From Bacillota bacterium (GTDB taxonomy: Bacteria; Bacillota; Clostridia; Christensenellales; SZUA-584), in assembly GCA_023461435.1 (NCBI GenBank), contig JAEYLC010000030.1:1-8539 (forward strand): a stretch of DNA of 8,539 bases, written 5' to 3'. Below, one piece after another: positions 1 to 6,486 of this stretch. The notes beneath the pieces were generated by a model that worked only from the letters and a program-made list of their open reading frames with translations, searched no databases and was not told where the DNA came from. Each line of letters opens with the position of its first letter. Positions within the stretch are counted from its first letter, which is position 1. A program made the position numbers and the translations under genes.

Positions 1-28
1 AGCTCGGATAAAAATAATTATCCCATGC

Positions 29-57
29 TTGCACATTTTTGTGAAATATGATAGGAT
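29..57 (+). promoter_or_regulatory. Candidate sigma-A-type promoter for the rimP operon
   Basis: TTGCAC at 29-34 (3 of 6 matches to TTGACA) and TAGGAT at 52-57 (4 of 6 matches to TATAAT) are separated by 17 nt in AT-rich sequence. A second -10-like hexamer, GATAAT at 55-60, would need a 20-nt spacer, and TATGAT at 47-52 would leave only 12 nt. This is the best promoter candidate ahead of rimP. It would give a leader of about 160 nt containing both hairpins described below. The match is moderate and rests on hexamer inspection only. Confidence 0.45.
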
Positions 58-86
58 AATTTTCGAAAGCAAGCTTGATTTACAGG

Positions 87-107
87 AGAGTGGGAAAAAC
101 CCACTCT
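87..107 (+). promoter_or_regulatory. Terminator-like leader hairpin (probable attenuator) upstream of rimP
   Basis: AGAGTGGG (87-94) and CCCACTCT (100-107) form a perfect 8-bp stem with an AAAAA loop. TTT follows directly (108-110), then the T-rich CAATTGTTTA. This has the form of an intrinsic terminator. It lies downstream of the candidate promoter and about 120 nt before rimP, so it could attenuate the operon rather than only end an upstream transcript. From memory, unchecked, similar AGTGGG/CCCACT hairpins precede rimP in many Clostridia. In B. subtilis NusA is reported to autoregulate its operon through NusA-dependent termination in the leader. If the promoter call is wrong, this could simply be the terminator of an upstream gene. 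Confidence 0.6.
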
Positions 108-136
108 TTTCAATTGTTTAGCCCTGAAAACAGTTC

Positions 137-244
137 ATGGCTTATGAGATGATCAAGAGACGAAGCGTTTGGCCGCTTTTTGTTGCCGGACACTGTGATC
201 CAGGCTGCTTATCAATGATGCTGGCAGGTGTTTCAAATTTCTAA
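137..244 (+). CDS. Possible 35-residue leader ORF overlapping the rimP start
   Basis: An ATG at 137 opens a frame that runs to TAA at 242-244, encoding 35 residues beginning MAYEMIKRRS. An in-frame TGA at 125-127 bounds it upstream. It crosses the weak hairpin at 162-181 and overlaps the first 17 nt of rimP in a different frame, so ribosomes ending here would stop next to the rimP start. No Shine-Dalgarno sequence precedes the ATG, and the peptide matches nothing I recognise. A frame of this length can easily arise by chance. I list it only because rimP itself lacks a clear ribosome binding site, which makes coupling conceivable. Confidence 0.15.
   Translation: MAYEMIKRRSVWPLFVAGHCDPGCLSMMLAGVSNF
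162..181 (+). promoter_or_regulatory. Weak leader hairpin with T run, possible second attenuator
   Basis: AAGCG (163-167) pairs with CGCTT (174-178) around a 6-nt loop. A G-T pair (162/179) extends the stem, and a run of five T (177-181) overlaps its 3' side. The stem is short and the T run partly paired, so it would be a poor terminator by itself. That is the kind of site reported to depend on NusA for termination. Its place between the promoter and rimP fits a regulatory role, but a short stem like this can occur by chance. Confidence 0.25.
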
Positions 245-686
245 AAAGACAGAATTGCTCATAGAATCAATCGTTGAGCCGCTGATTACGCAAGGCGGAT
301 ACGAATATGTGGGCACGGAAATCAATAAAAACGGCAGCGAAACCGAACTCATCATATATGCCGACAAGCCGGGCGGGCTGCAGCTTGACGACTGTGAAAA
401 AATCAGCCGGATGATCGATCCGGTACTCGACGAGCATGACCCGATAGAAGAATCGTATTTTCTGTGCGTGTCGTCGCCGGGGCTCGACAGGCCGCTCAAA
501 AGCGAGCGTGATTTTAAACGCAGCGTGGGCAAAAAGGTTGACTTAAAGCTGTACCGTCCCATGGACGGGAAAAAAGAGTGGACGGGAGTCCTCACATCGT
601 TTGATGAAGCCGGGTTTACGTTAGACGAAACAAAAACGTTTGCATATAAGGATGTGGCCATTTTAAGGCTGCATGTCGATCTATAA
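228..686 (+). CDS. rimP: Ribosome maturation factor RimP
   Basis: This encodes a 152-residue cytoplasmic protein that binds the nascent 30S subunit and helps its late assembly. The N-terminal domain (about 1-80) carries the family segment LDDCE (53-57) within a typical GGLQLDDCEKISR stretch. The signature SSPGLDRPL lies at 82-90, followed by an SH3-like C-terminal domain (about 91-152) ending in DVAILRLHVDL. The length is normal for the family. The start chosen is GTG at 228, because an in-frame TGA at 216-218 excludes anything longer and the protein then aligns with the usual N-terminus. No convincing Shine-Dalgarno sequence precedes it; the only AGGTG overlaps the start codon. It is the first gene of the operon, 15 nt before nusA, which is the standard rimP-nusA pairing. 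Confidence 0.96.
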   Translation: MFQISKKTELLIESIVEPLITQGGYEYVGTEINKNGSETELIIYADKPGGLQLDDCEKISRMIDPVLDEHDPIEESYFLCVSSPGLDRPLKSERDFKRSVGKKVDLKLYRPMDGKKEWTGVLTSFDEAGFTLDETKTFAYKDVAILRLHVDL

Positions 687-690
687 TAGC

Positions 691-696
691 GGAGGA
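691..696 (+). promoter_or_regulatory. Strong ribosome binding site of nusA
   Basis: GGAGGA lies 5-6 nt before the ATG at 702. It decides between that ATG and a second ATG at 698, which is out of frame with nusA and too close. It is among the best Shine-Dalgarno matches in the window and contrasts with the poor site of rimP just upstream, which suggests higher translation of nusA than of rimP. Confidence 0.8.
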
Positions 697-701
697 TATG
701 T

Positions 702-1877
702 ATGAGCACAGAGTTTTTAAGTGCGCTTGCGGCGCTGGAAAAAGAAAAGGGCATTGACAAAAGCGTCCTCATCGACGCGATTGAGAATGCGCTTGTTTCC
801 GCATACAAAAAAAACTATGGAACCGTTCAGGATGTGCGCGTGGAAGTGGACGATATGACGGGCGCATACCGTGTGTTTGCCAAAAAGACGGTGGTTGAAA
901 ATGTGGAAGACGAAGAAGCGGAGATTTCCTTGACCGACGCGCACAAAATCAATATTGCCTATGAACCCGGCGACATCATTGAGATGGAAGTAACGCCCGG
1001 TTCGTTTGGCCGTATCGCGGCCCAGACGGCCAAGCAGGTTGTTGTTCACCGCTTGAGAGAGGCCGAACGCGGCATCGTATACGAAAAGTTCATTGAGCGC
1101 GAAGGCGAAGTGATGAACGCCACGATTCACCGCGTGGACAAAAACAGCATTTTGCTCGAGATCGACGGCGCCGAGGGTATGATGGGCATCGGCGAAACCA
1201 TTCCGGGGGAAAGATACAACATCAACGACCATATCAAGGTCTACGTTACGGAAGTACGTAAAACGACAAAAGGGCCGCAGATCATCGTATCGCGCACACA
1301 CCCCGGCTTATTAAAGCGCCTTTTTGAAATCGAAGTTCCGGAGATCATGCAGAATATCGTGCATATCAAAAGTATTGCGCGTGAGGCGGGTTCACGCACG
1401 AAAATCGCCGTGCATTCGGATGATGCCAATGTGGACCCCGTCGGCTCCTGCGTGGGTCAGAAGGGCTCGCGTATCGACAGGATCGTGGCGGAGCTCGGCA
1501 ACGAGAAGATCGACGTGATCCCCTGGAGCCCCGATCCCATCGAATTCATCGCGAATTCGCTGCGTCCCGCGAAGGTGCTCATGGTGCAGATTCACGAGTC
1601 GGAAAAGGCGGCCAAGGTCGTCGTTCCCGACTACCAGCTGTCGCTCGCGATCGGCAGAGAAGGCCAGAACGCAAGACTCGCCGCGAAGCTGACAGGCTGG
1701 AAAATCGATATCAAGAGCCAGTCGCAGATCGAACAGGCGCTGTTTGATGACGGTCCGGAGGAACAGGATTTCAGCAATGATCTGGAATACGATTCTTTCC
1801 TCGACGACGACATAGACATGATGGAAGAACCGCAGGGCACGGAGATGCCGGAAGACGCATCGGAAACGAAGGAGTGA
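702..1877 (+). CDS. nusA: Transcription termination/antitermination factor NusA
   Basis: NusA binds RNA polymerase and nascent RNA and modulates pausing, intrinsic termination and antitermination. The N-terminal polymerase-binding domain (about 1-130) includes SFGRIAAQTAKQ (from 101). An S1 domain follows (about 134-199). KH1 (about 205-275) contains GQKG at 252-255 after DPVGSCV, and KH2 (about 278-345) contains GREGQN at 318-323. The last 45 or so residues are a strongly acidic tail rich in Asp and Glu. At 391 residues it matches the Firmicutes form without the extra C-terminal acidic repeat domains of E. coli NusA (495 residues), although the acidic extension is longer than in some relatives. 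The ATG at 702 is fixed by a strong ribosome binding site. NusA may regulate this operon through the leader hairpins (inference). Confidence 0.98.
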   Translation: MSTEFLSALAALEKEKGIDKSVLIDAIENALVSAYKKNYGTVQDVRVEVDDMTGAYRVFAKKTVVENVEDEEAEISLTDAHKINIAYEPGDIIEMEVTPGSFGRIAAQTAKQVVVHRLREAERGIVYEKFIEREGEVMNATIHRVDKNSILLEIDGAEGMMGIGETIPGERYNINDHIKVYVTEVRKTTKGPQIIVSRTHPGLLKRLFEIEVPEIMQNIVHIKSIAREAGSRTKIAVHSDDANVDPVGSCVGQKGSRIDRIVAELGNEKIDVIPWSPDPIEFIANSLRPAKVLMVQIHESEKAAKVVVPDYQLSLAIGREGQNARLAAKLTGWKIDIKSQSQIEQALFDDGPEEQDFSNDLEYDSFLDDDIDMMEEPQGTEMPEDASETKE

Positions 1878-1885
1878 CGTCCTGA

Positions 1886-2158
1886 TTGAAGACGAAAAAG
1901 GTACCGGTACGCATGTGTATCGCATGCCGGGAGGGCAAGCCCAAAAAAGAACTGATTCGCATTGTGGCTTCGGAAGACGGCCTTTGCCCTGATGAAACCG
2001 GAAAAGCGCACGGCCGGGGCGCCTATATATGCCCGGATGTGGCGTGCCTTGAAAAAGCAAAAAAGATAAAGGCTTTTGAAAGAGCGCTGGAAGCGCCTCT
2101 CGACGAAGATGCGTATAATGCAATAAAAAGGGTGATACTGCGGCGTGGGATCAAATAA
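1886..2158 (+). CDS. ylxR: YlxR family RNA-binding protein (RnpM-like)
   Basis: This is a small basic protein of 90 residues from the YlxR (DUF448) family. It shows the family pattern: an N-terminal RMCIACREGKPKKELIRIV segment, a central GRGAY motif (43-47) and a CPDVACLEKAKK segment. In B. subtilis YlxR has been named RnpM after being found to bind RNase P RNA and reduce its activity; a role in gene regulation has also been proposed. The start is a TTG at 1886, 8 nt after the nusA stop. AAGGAG at 1869-1874 overlaps the end of nusA and lies 11 nt upstream. Cysteines 11, 14, 49 and 54 form two Cys pairs that could bind a metal or may just be family residues. The nusA-ylxR-ylxQ-infB order is diagnostic. 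Confidence 0.93.
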   Translation: MKTKKVPVRMCIACREGKPKKELIRIVASEDGLCPDETGKAHGRGAYICPDVACLEKAKKIKAFERALEAPLDEDAYNAIKRVILRRGIK

Positions 2159-2462
2159 ACTTTCAATGATTGGACTTGCTTTTCGCGCCGGCAAGACGCT
2201 GACGGGATCGGCGGCGTGCGAAAAAGGCTTAAAACATAGGCAGATCGTGCTGCTGCTGCTGCAGGAAGGGCTTTCGCCCTCCAGCAAACGGGCATTTATG
2301 GAACTGTGCGAGAGAACTGGCACCAGAGTGAAGATGATAGGCGCGGGGGATCGTTTGGGAGATGCGATCGGCCGGCCGGGAATCATGGTGCTGGGCGTAA
2401 CGGATAAAGGCTTTGCAGATGCGATTATCGACAAATTAGACGGTGGGAGTGGCTTAGAATGA
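2145..2462 (+). CDS. ylxQ: YlxQ, L7Ae/L30e/S12e/Gadd45-family RNA-binding protein
   Basis: This 105-residue protein belongs to the L7Ae-like ribosomal protein superfamily, whose members typically bind kink-turn RNA. Family hallmarks are the N-terminal GLAFRAGK (10-17), a central hydrophobic strand (IVLLLLQ) followed by a helix, and the C-terminal LGDAIGR (71-77) with VTDKGFA (85-91). The precise cellular role of YlxQ is not settled. The GTG at 2145 is preferred over the ATG at 2166 because it restores the usual NKLSMIGLA N-terminus, and AAGGGTGA lies 9 nt upstream (2128-2135). The gene overlaps ylxR by 14 nt and infB by 4 nt (ATGA), so translational coupling on both sides is likely. Confidence 0.92.
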   Translation: MGSNKLSMIGLAFRAGKTLTGSAACEKGLKHRQIVLLLLQEGLSPSSKRAFMELCERTGTRVKMIGAGDRLGDAIGRPGIMVLGVTDKGFADAIIDKLDGGSGLE

Positions 2463-5194
2463 GTAAACTGAAAATCATCGACATGAACAAACAACTGATG
2501 GACAGATCAAAGCAAACGGTGGGACGAATGGAAACGCTGCAAACGAGCGTTCAGAACCATTTGGCCACGTTGAAGCGCATTGAAGCGGAGTTGATGCGCA
2601 TTGCGCGCGCAGAAGCCGAAGAACAGCGCAATATAAAGCAGCAGCAGGAAGCACTTGAACAGGCGAAAGCTGCTGCGGAAACAAAGAAGGCGGAAGTCAA
2701 GGAAGTCAAGGAAACTCCCGCGGAAACCGCAAGTAAGCCAGCCCCCGTTGCAGAACCGCAGAAACCTGAACCGAAGGCAGAAAAAGCCGAAGAACAGATG
2801 TCGGCTGTGAAACAAGAAGCAAAAGTTCAGCAGGACGTTCAGCAGGAAACGCGCCCTGTTCAGGAGAAAAAAGAAAATACTCAAAGCCAGGTTCAGAATC
2901 AGGGGCAGGATCAGCAGCGCAGCCAGTATCCGCCGCGCCAGGGGCAGGATCAGCAGCGCGGGCAATATCCGCCGCGTCAGGGACAGGATCAGCAGCGCAG
3001 CCAGTACCCGCCGCGTCAGGGGCAGGATCAGCAGCGCAGCCAGTACCCGCCGCGCCAGGGACAGGGTGGACAGAACCGCCCGCCGTATCAGGGGCAGGGT
3101 GGGCAGAGCCGCCCGCCGTATCAGGGGCAGAGCCAGAATCGCCCTTATTCGGGTCAGGATCAGCGTCCTCGCAGTGATATGAACGCCAGACCGGGCGCGT
3201 CAGGCACGAACAAGCCAAAAACAGACATGGAATCTGAAGGCTTTGTTTCGGTTGACAGGAGGGCCCAGCAGCCCGCCAAGAAAACGACGCATACCAGCAC
3301 TTTTGTTAAGGACGAAAAAGGCAGAAAGTCTAAAAAAGCGCTGATGAAGGAAAAGATCGGCCTTGATGACGGCGACGACAGATACAGAGGCAAACGCCGC
3401 ATCAAATCGAAGCCCTCGGTGATGCCGATGCCGGTGGTGATTGAGAAGGCTGTGATGACGAGCGACGCGATTTCGGTCAAAACGCTCGCCGAAAAGACAG
3501 GCAAACCGGTTGCAGATCTGATTAAAAAGCTGCTGATGCTTGGCATGATGTGCACAATCAACTCTGAAATCGACTACGATGCCGCGCAGCTTGTCTGCTC
3601 GGAGTTTAATATTGATTTGGAATATAAGCCCACGATGACGGCTGAAGATGTTCTCGGCGAAGGCGATCAGGAAGACGCCGCTGCCGATCTCAAAGCGCGT
3701 CCGCCGATCGTGACGGTGATGGGCCATGTTGACCACGGCAAAACGTCGCTGCTCGATGCGATCCGCAAAACGCGCGTGACCGAGCATGAAGCGGGCGGCA
3801 TCACGCAGCATATCGGCGCCTATACGATTACGCACAACGAGCGCAGCATCACGTTCCTCGATACGCCGGGCCATGAAGCGTTTACAGCCATGCGCGCAAG
3901 AGGCGCGCAGGTGACGGATATCGCGATACTCGTGGTGGCAGCCGACGACGGCGTTATGCCGCAGACTGTCGAAGCGATCAACCATTCAAAAGCGGCGGGC
4001 GTGCCGATCATTGTGGCGATCAACAAGATCGACAAGCAGAACGCAAACACGGAGCGCGTGAAGCAGGAACTGACCGAGCATGGTCTTGTGGCAGAAGAAT
4101 GGGGCGGCGAAACCGTGATGGTGCCGGTTTCCGCGCACACGAAGGAGGGCATCGATCAGCTGCTGGAAATGATACTGTTGGTGGCCGATGTGCAGGATCT
4201 CAAAGCCAATCCAAACCGTTTGGCGAAGGGCACCATCATCGAAGCCAAGCTCGACAAGGGCCGCGGCCCCGTGGCCACCGTGCTCGTGCAGAACGGCACG
4301 CTGCGCGTGCAGGACATGATCGTCGCCGGCGTGGCGTACGGGCGTGTGCGCGCGATGGTGGACGATCTTGGGAACCGCGTGGACGAGGCGTATCCGTCGC
4401 AGCCTGTTGAGGTTGTCGGCTTCTCAGAAGTGCCCGTCGCGGGCGACATCATGCACGCCGTGGAGCAGGATAAGCTGACACGTCAGGTTGCCGAAGAAAG
4501 AAAAGACAAGCAAAAAGCCGATATGCTCAAGAACCTTTCGAAGGTATCGTTTGAGGACCTTTTCAGTCAGGTGGAGCAGGGCAAGGTGCAGGATCTCAAT
4601 ATCGTGATCAAGGCCGATGTTCAGGGCTCGGTGGAAGCGGTCCGTCAGGCGTTTGAAAAGCTCAGCAACAACGAGGTGCGCGTGAAGGTGATCCATGCGG
4701 GCGTCGGCGCCATCAAGGCGATGGACGTGATGCTGGCCTCCGCCTCCAACGCGATCATCATCGGCTTCAACGTCCGCCCCGATTCGATGGCGCGCGCCGA
4801 AGCCGACAAGGAAAAGGTGGAGATCAGGCTTTACCGCGTGATTTATAAGGCGATCGAAGAGCTGCAGCTGGCCATCAAGGGCATGCTCGCGCCGGAATTC
4901 AAGGAAGTGGTGCTTGGCCACGCCGAAGTCCGCACGACGTTCAGCGTGTCGAGCATCGGCACCATTGCGGGCAGCTATGTGACGGACGGCAAAATCACGA
5001 AGAGCTCACAGGTTCGTTTGCTGCGCGACAACATCGTGGTGCACGAGGGCGTGCTCGCGTCGCTCAAACGCTTCAAGGACGACGTAAAAGAAGTGAACTC
5101 CGGGTATGAATGCGGCATCACGATCAAAAACTATAATGACTTAAAAGAGGGCGATGTGATTGAAGCCTTCGAAATGCAGGAGATTAAGAGATAG
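2459..5194 (+). CDS. infB: Translation initiation factor IF-2 with an extended repeat-rich N-terminus
   Basis: IF2 is the GTPase that brings fMet-tRNA to the 30S subunit and promotes 50S joining. The 911-residue protein is longer than B. subtilis IF2 (716), and the excess is N-terminal. Residues 1-90 are helical, charged and Gln/Glu/Lys/Ala-rich (possible coiled coil). Residues 149-240 are a Gln/Arg/Pro/Tyr-rich repeat region. The IF2_N-type domain is at about 333-390. The G domain has GHVDHGKT (422-429), DTPGHE (468-473), NKID (522-525) and SAH (558-560). Domains II, III and C2 follow, ending in the typical SLKRFKDDVKEV...GYECGI...DLKEGDVIEAFE. The ATG at 2459 has GGGAG 9 nt upstream (2445-2449) and overlaps the ylxQ stop. 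Shorter IF2 forms from internal starts occur in E. coli; I see no strong internal site here. Confidence 0.98.
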   Translation: MSKLKIIDMNKQLMDRSKQTVGRMETLQTSVQNHLATLKRIEAELMRIARAEAEEQRNIKQQQEALEQAKAAAETKKAEVKEVKETPAETASKPAPVAEPQKPEPKAEKAEEQMSAVKQEAKVQQDVQQETRPVQEKKENTQSQVQNQGQDQQRSQYPPRQGQDQQRGQYPPRQGQDQQRSQYPPRQGQDQQRSQYPPRQGQGGQNRPPYQGQGGQSRPPYQGQSQNRPYSGQDQRPRSDMNARPGASGTNKPKTDMESEGFVSVDRRAQQPAKKTTHTSTFVKDEKGRKSKKALMKEKIGLDDGDDRYRGKRRIKSKPSVMPMPVVIEKAVMTSDAISVKTLAEKTGKPVADLIKKLLMLGMMCTINSEIDYDAAQLVCSEFNIDLEYKPTMTAEDVLGEGDQEDAAADLKARPPIVTVMGHVDHGKTSLLDAIRKTRVTEHEAGGITQHIGAYTITHNERSITFLDTPGHEAFTAMRARGAQVTDIAILVVAADDGVMPQTVEAINHSKAAGVPIIVAINKIDKQNANTERVKQELTEHGLVAEEWGGETVMVPVSAHTKEGIDQLLEMILLVADVQDLKANPNRLAKGTIIEAKLDKGRGPVATVLVQNGTLRVQDMIVAGVAYGRVRAMVDDLGNRVDEAYPSQPVEVVGFSEVPVAGDIMHAVEQDKLTRQVAEERKDKQKADMLKNLSKVSFEDLFSQVEQGKVQDLNIVIKADVQGSVEAVRQAFEKLSNNEVRVKVIHAGVGAIKAMDVMLASASNAIIIGFNVRPDSMARAEADKEKVEIRLYRVIYKAIEELQLAIKGMLAPEFKEVVLGHAEVRTTFSVSSIGTIAGSYVTDGKITKSSQVRLLRDNIVVHEGVLASLKRFKDDVKEVNSGYECGITIKNYNDLKEGDVIEAFEMQEIKR
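2903..3058 (+). repeat. Four tandem 39-bp repeats inside infB
   Basis: There are four in-frame 39-bp copies, starting at 2903, 2942, 2981 and 3020. Each encodes the 13-residue unit GQDQQRSQYPPRQ (copy 2 has G for S). Copies 1 and 4 differ at one base, copies 3 and 4 at two, and copies 1 and 2 at four, nearly all at silent third positions. This near identity points to recent duplication by slippage or unequal recombination. The unit length is a multiple of three, so copy-number change would not disrupt IF2. The encoded segment is expected to be disordered and positively charged. Confidence 0.95.
3059..3124 (+). repeat. Two tandem 33-bp repeats inside infB
   Basis: These follow the 39-bp array directly. 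Two 33-bp copies (3059-3091 and 3092-3124) encode GQGGQNRPPYQ and GQGGQSRPPYQ and differ at three bases. A degenerate third unit, GQSQNRPYS, follows at 3125-3151. The unit looks related to the 39-bp unit, since both begin with GQ and carry an Arg, a Pro pair and a Tyr. The region therefore probably grew by repeated duplication and divergence of one ancestral element. Confidence 0.9.
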
Positions 5195-5529
5195 TGAAAG
5201 ACCGGTTATCAGGAATACAGACAGAGTTTAAACGCACGCTCAGCGATATCATCAAAAACGATATCAAAGACCCGCGCGTATCCGAAATGGCAAGCGTGAC
5301 GCATGTGGATTTGTCGCGCGATCTGAAATACGCGAAGGCCTACATCAGCATATACGATTCGGAGAAGATGAAAAAATCGACGATCGAGACGCTGACGCAC
5401 GCGGAGCATTATATCAAAAACGAGATCGGGCACCGCATGAGAATGCGGCGCCTGCCCGAAATCACATTTCTGCTGGATACGTCGATAGAATACAGCAGCA
5501 AAATATCAGAGATGCTGAAGAAAGTTTAG
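5194..5529 (+). CDS. rbfA: 30S ribosome-binding factor RbfA
   Basis: RbfA is a cytoplasmic KH-type protein that binds immature 30S subunits near the 5' helix of 16S rRNA and supports late maturation and cold growth. The 111-residue product is typical in length. Family motifs are DPRV (26-29), SRDLKYAKAYIS (41-52), MRRLPEI (84-90) and DTSIEY (95-100). The start is a GTG at 5194 that shares its G with the infB stop (TAG, 5192-5194), a 1-nt overlap. AGGAG at 5178-5182 lies 11 nt upstream inside infB. Placement straight after infB is the conserved arrangement, but the ylxP gene that separates the two in B. subtilis is absent here. Confidence 0.96.
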   Translation: MKDRLSGIQTEFKRTLSDIIKNDIKDPRVSEMASVTHVDLSRDLKYAKAYISIYDSEKMKKSTIETLTHAEHYIKNEIGHRMRMRRLPEITFLLDTSIEYSSKISEMLKKV

Positions 5530-5535
5530 AGGTCA

Positions 5536-6486
5536 ATGGGTTTAACTGAAATAGCAGGCGCGATAGAAAAAGCGCGCAATATCATGCTTGTGGCGCACAT
5601 CCAGCCGGATGGCGACACGTTGGGGTCCAGCTTCGCGCTAAAGGCAATGCTTGAGAAGATGGGAAAGAGTGTTTTTATTTGCTGCGACGGCGAAATGCCG
5701 TCGCGCTATAAAGAGCTTTTCCCGGAAAACGAGTTAAGAAATCCTGTCAATGCAGACGGTGGCTGTGATTTGGCTATCGCCGTGGACTGTGCGGATGCCG
5801 CCCGCCTCGGGAAATGCTTAAAGCCTTTCAAGGATGCGGCGGTTACGGCGAATATCGACCACCACGTGACGAACGATGGATACGCGCAGCTCAACCACAT
5901 CGCGGCGTCGTCCTCCGTCGGTGAAATTATATTCGAGCTGATGCAGCTTTGCGGCATCGAGCCGGATGAACAATCGGCCCGGTATCTGTATATCGCCATA
6001 GCGACAGATACGGGCAATTTTACTTACTCCAACACCAACAGCAAATGCCTTCAATATACGGCGGAAATCATCGAGCTTTTTGATTTGAGAGCGACGGCCG
6101 ATGTGCTTTTCCGGCGCCGGTCTCTCGTGACCACGCAGATGATAGGCCGGGCGATTTCGCGGCTCGAGCTGTTTGAAGAGGGCAAGATCGCGAGCGTCAC
6201 GATACTTGAAAGCGATATGAGGGAATTCGGCGCCACCAGCGCCGATTGCGAAAGCATCGTGGACTTCGCGCGGGAAATTGAGCAGACGGAAGCGGCCGTG
6301 TTTTTCAGGGAACTGCCAAACGGCGTGAAGATCAGCTTTCGTTCCAAAGGAAAAATCGATGTGGGCGCGGTCGCCGCGCAGTACGGCGGAGGCGGCCATG
6401 CGGGCGCTTCGGGGTGCAACGCGGGCGGCAAGCTTGAGAACGTTAAAAAAGCCGTGATCGAAACGCTGACAGGGCTACTAAAATGA
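5536..6486 (+). CDS. nrnA: DHH/DHHA1 phosphoesterase, NrnA-type oligoribonuclease/pAp phosphatase
   Basis: Members of this family use two metal ions (usually Mn2+) to degrade 2-5 nt nano-RNAs and to dephosphorylate pAp to AMP. The 316-residue protein has all catalytic motifs of the DHH domain: HIQPDGD (21-27), VDCAD with Asp84, the name-giving DHH (108-110) and TDTGNF with Asp158. The C-terminal DHHA1 substrate-binding domain ends with GGGGHAGASG (284-293). The spacing and length match NrnA rather than the much longer RecJ. The ATG at 5536 lies 6 nt after rbfA. AGAGG at 5528-5532 is only 3 nt from the start, closer than ideal. Its place between rbfA and truB is common in Clostridia. Some relatives act on other small nucleotides such as linear dinucleotides, so exact substrate preference is inferred. 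Confidence 0.93.
   Translation: MGLTEIAGAIEKARNIMLVAHIQPDGDTLGSSFALKAMLEKMGKSVFICCDGEMPSRYKELFPENELRNPVNADGGCDLAIAVDCADAARLGKCLKPFKDAAVTANIDHHVTNDGYAQLNHIAASSSVGEIIFELMQLCGIEPDEQSARYLYIAIATDTGNFTYSNTNSKCLQYTAEIIELFDLRATADVLFRRRSLVTTQMIGRAISRLELFEEGKIASVTILESDMREFGATSADCESIVDFAREIEQTEAAVFFRELPNGVKISFRSKGKIDVGAVAAQYGGGGHAGASGCNAGGKLENVKKAVIETLTGLLK

Noticed and set aside
233..808. Long minus-strand frame opposite rimP and the start of nusA
   Set aside because: It mirrors the codon structure of two clear genes, has Ser-rich low-quality composition and no recognisable family.
1392..2494. Overlapping minus-strand frames opposite nusA, ylxR and ylxQ
   Set aside because: They are shadows of genes with strong family matches on the + strand, and no motif is recognisable in their products.
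2903..3124. Tandem repeats considered as a CRISPR array
   Set aside because: The units are contiguous, without spacers, are in frame with infB and encode a regular peptide repeat; no cas genes are present.
2706..3218. Minus-strand frame with Ala/Asp/Pro/Gly repeats opposite the infB repeat region
   Set aside because: The periodicity comes from the infB tandem repeats read on the other strand; there is no independent support for coding.
3257..3263. AGGAGGG inside infB as a ribosome binding site for a shorter IF2 form
   Set aside because: No ATG, GTG or TTG start lies at a suitable distance downstream in the infB frame.
4099..4410. + strand frame within infB in another phase, rich in Arg, Gly and Ala
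   Set aside because: It lies wholly inside the conserved IF2 G domain/domain II region, and its composition is a by-product of GC-rich codons.
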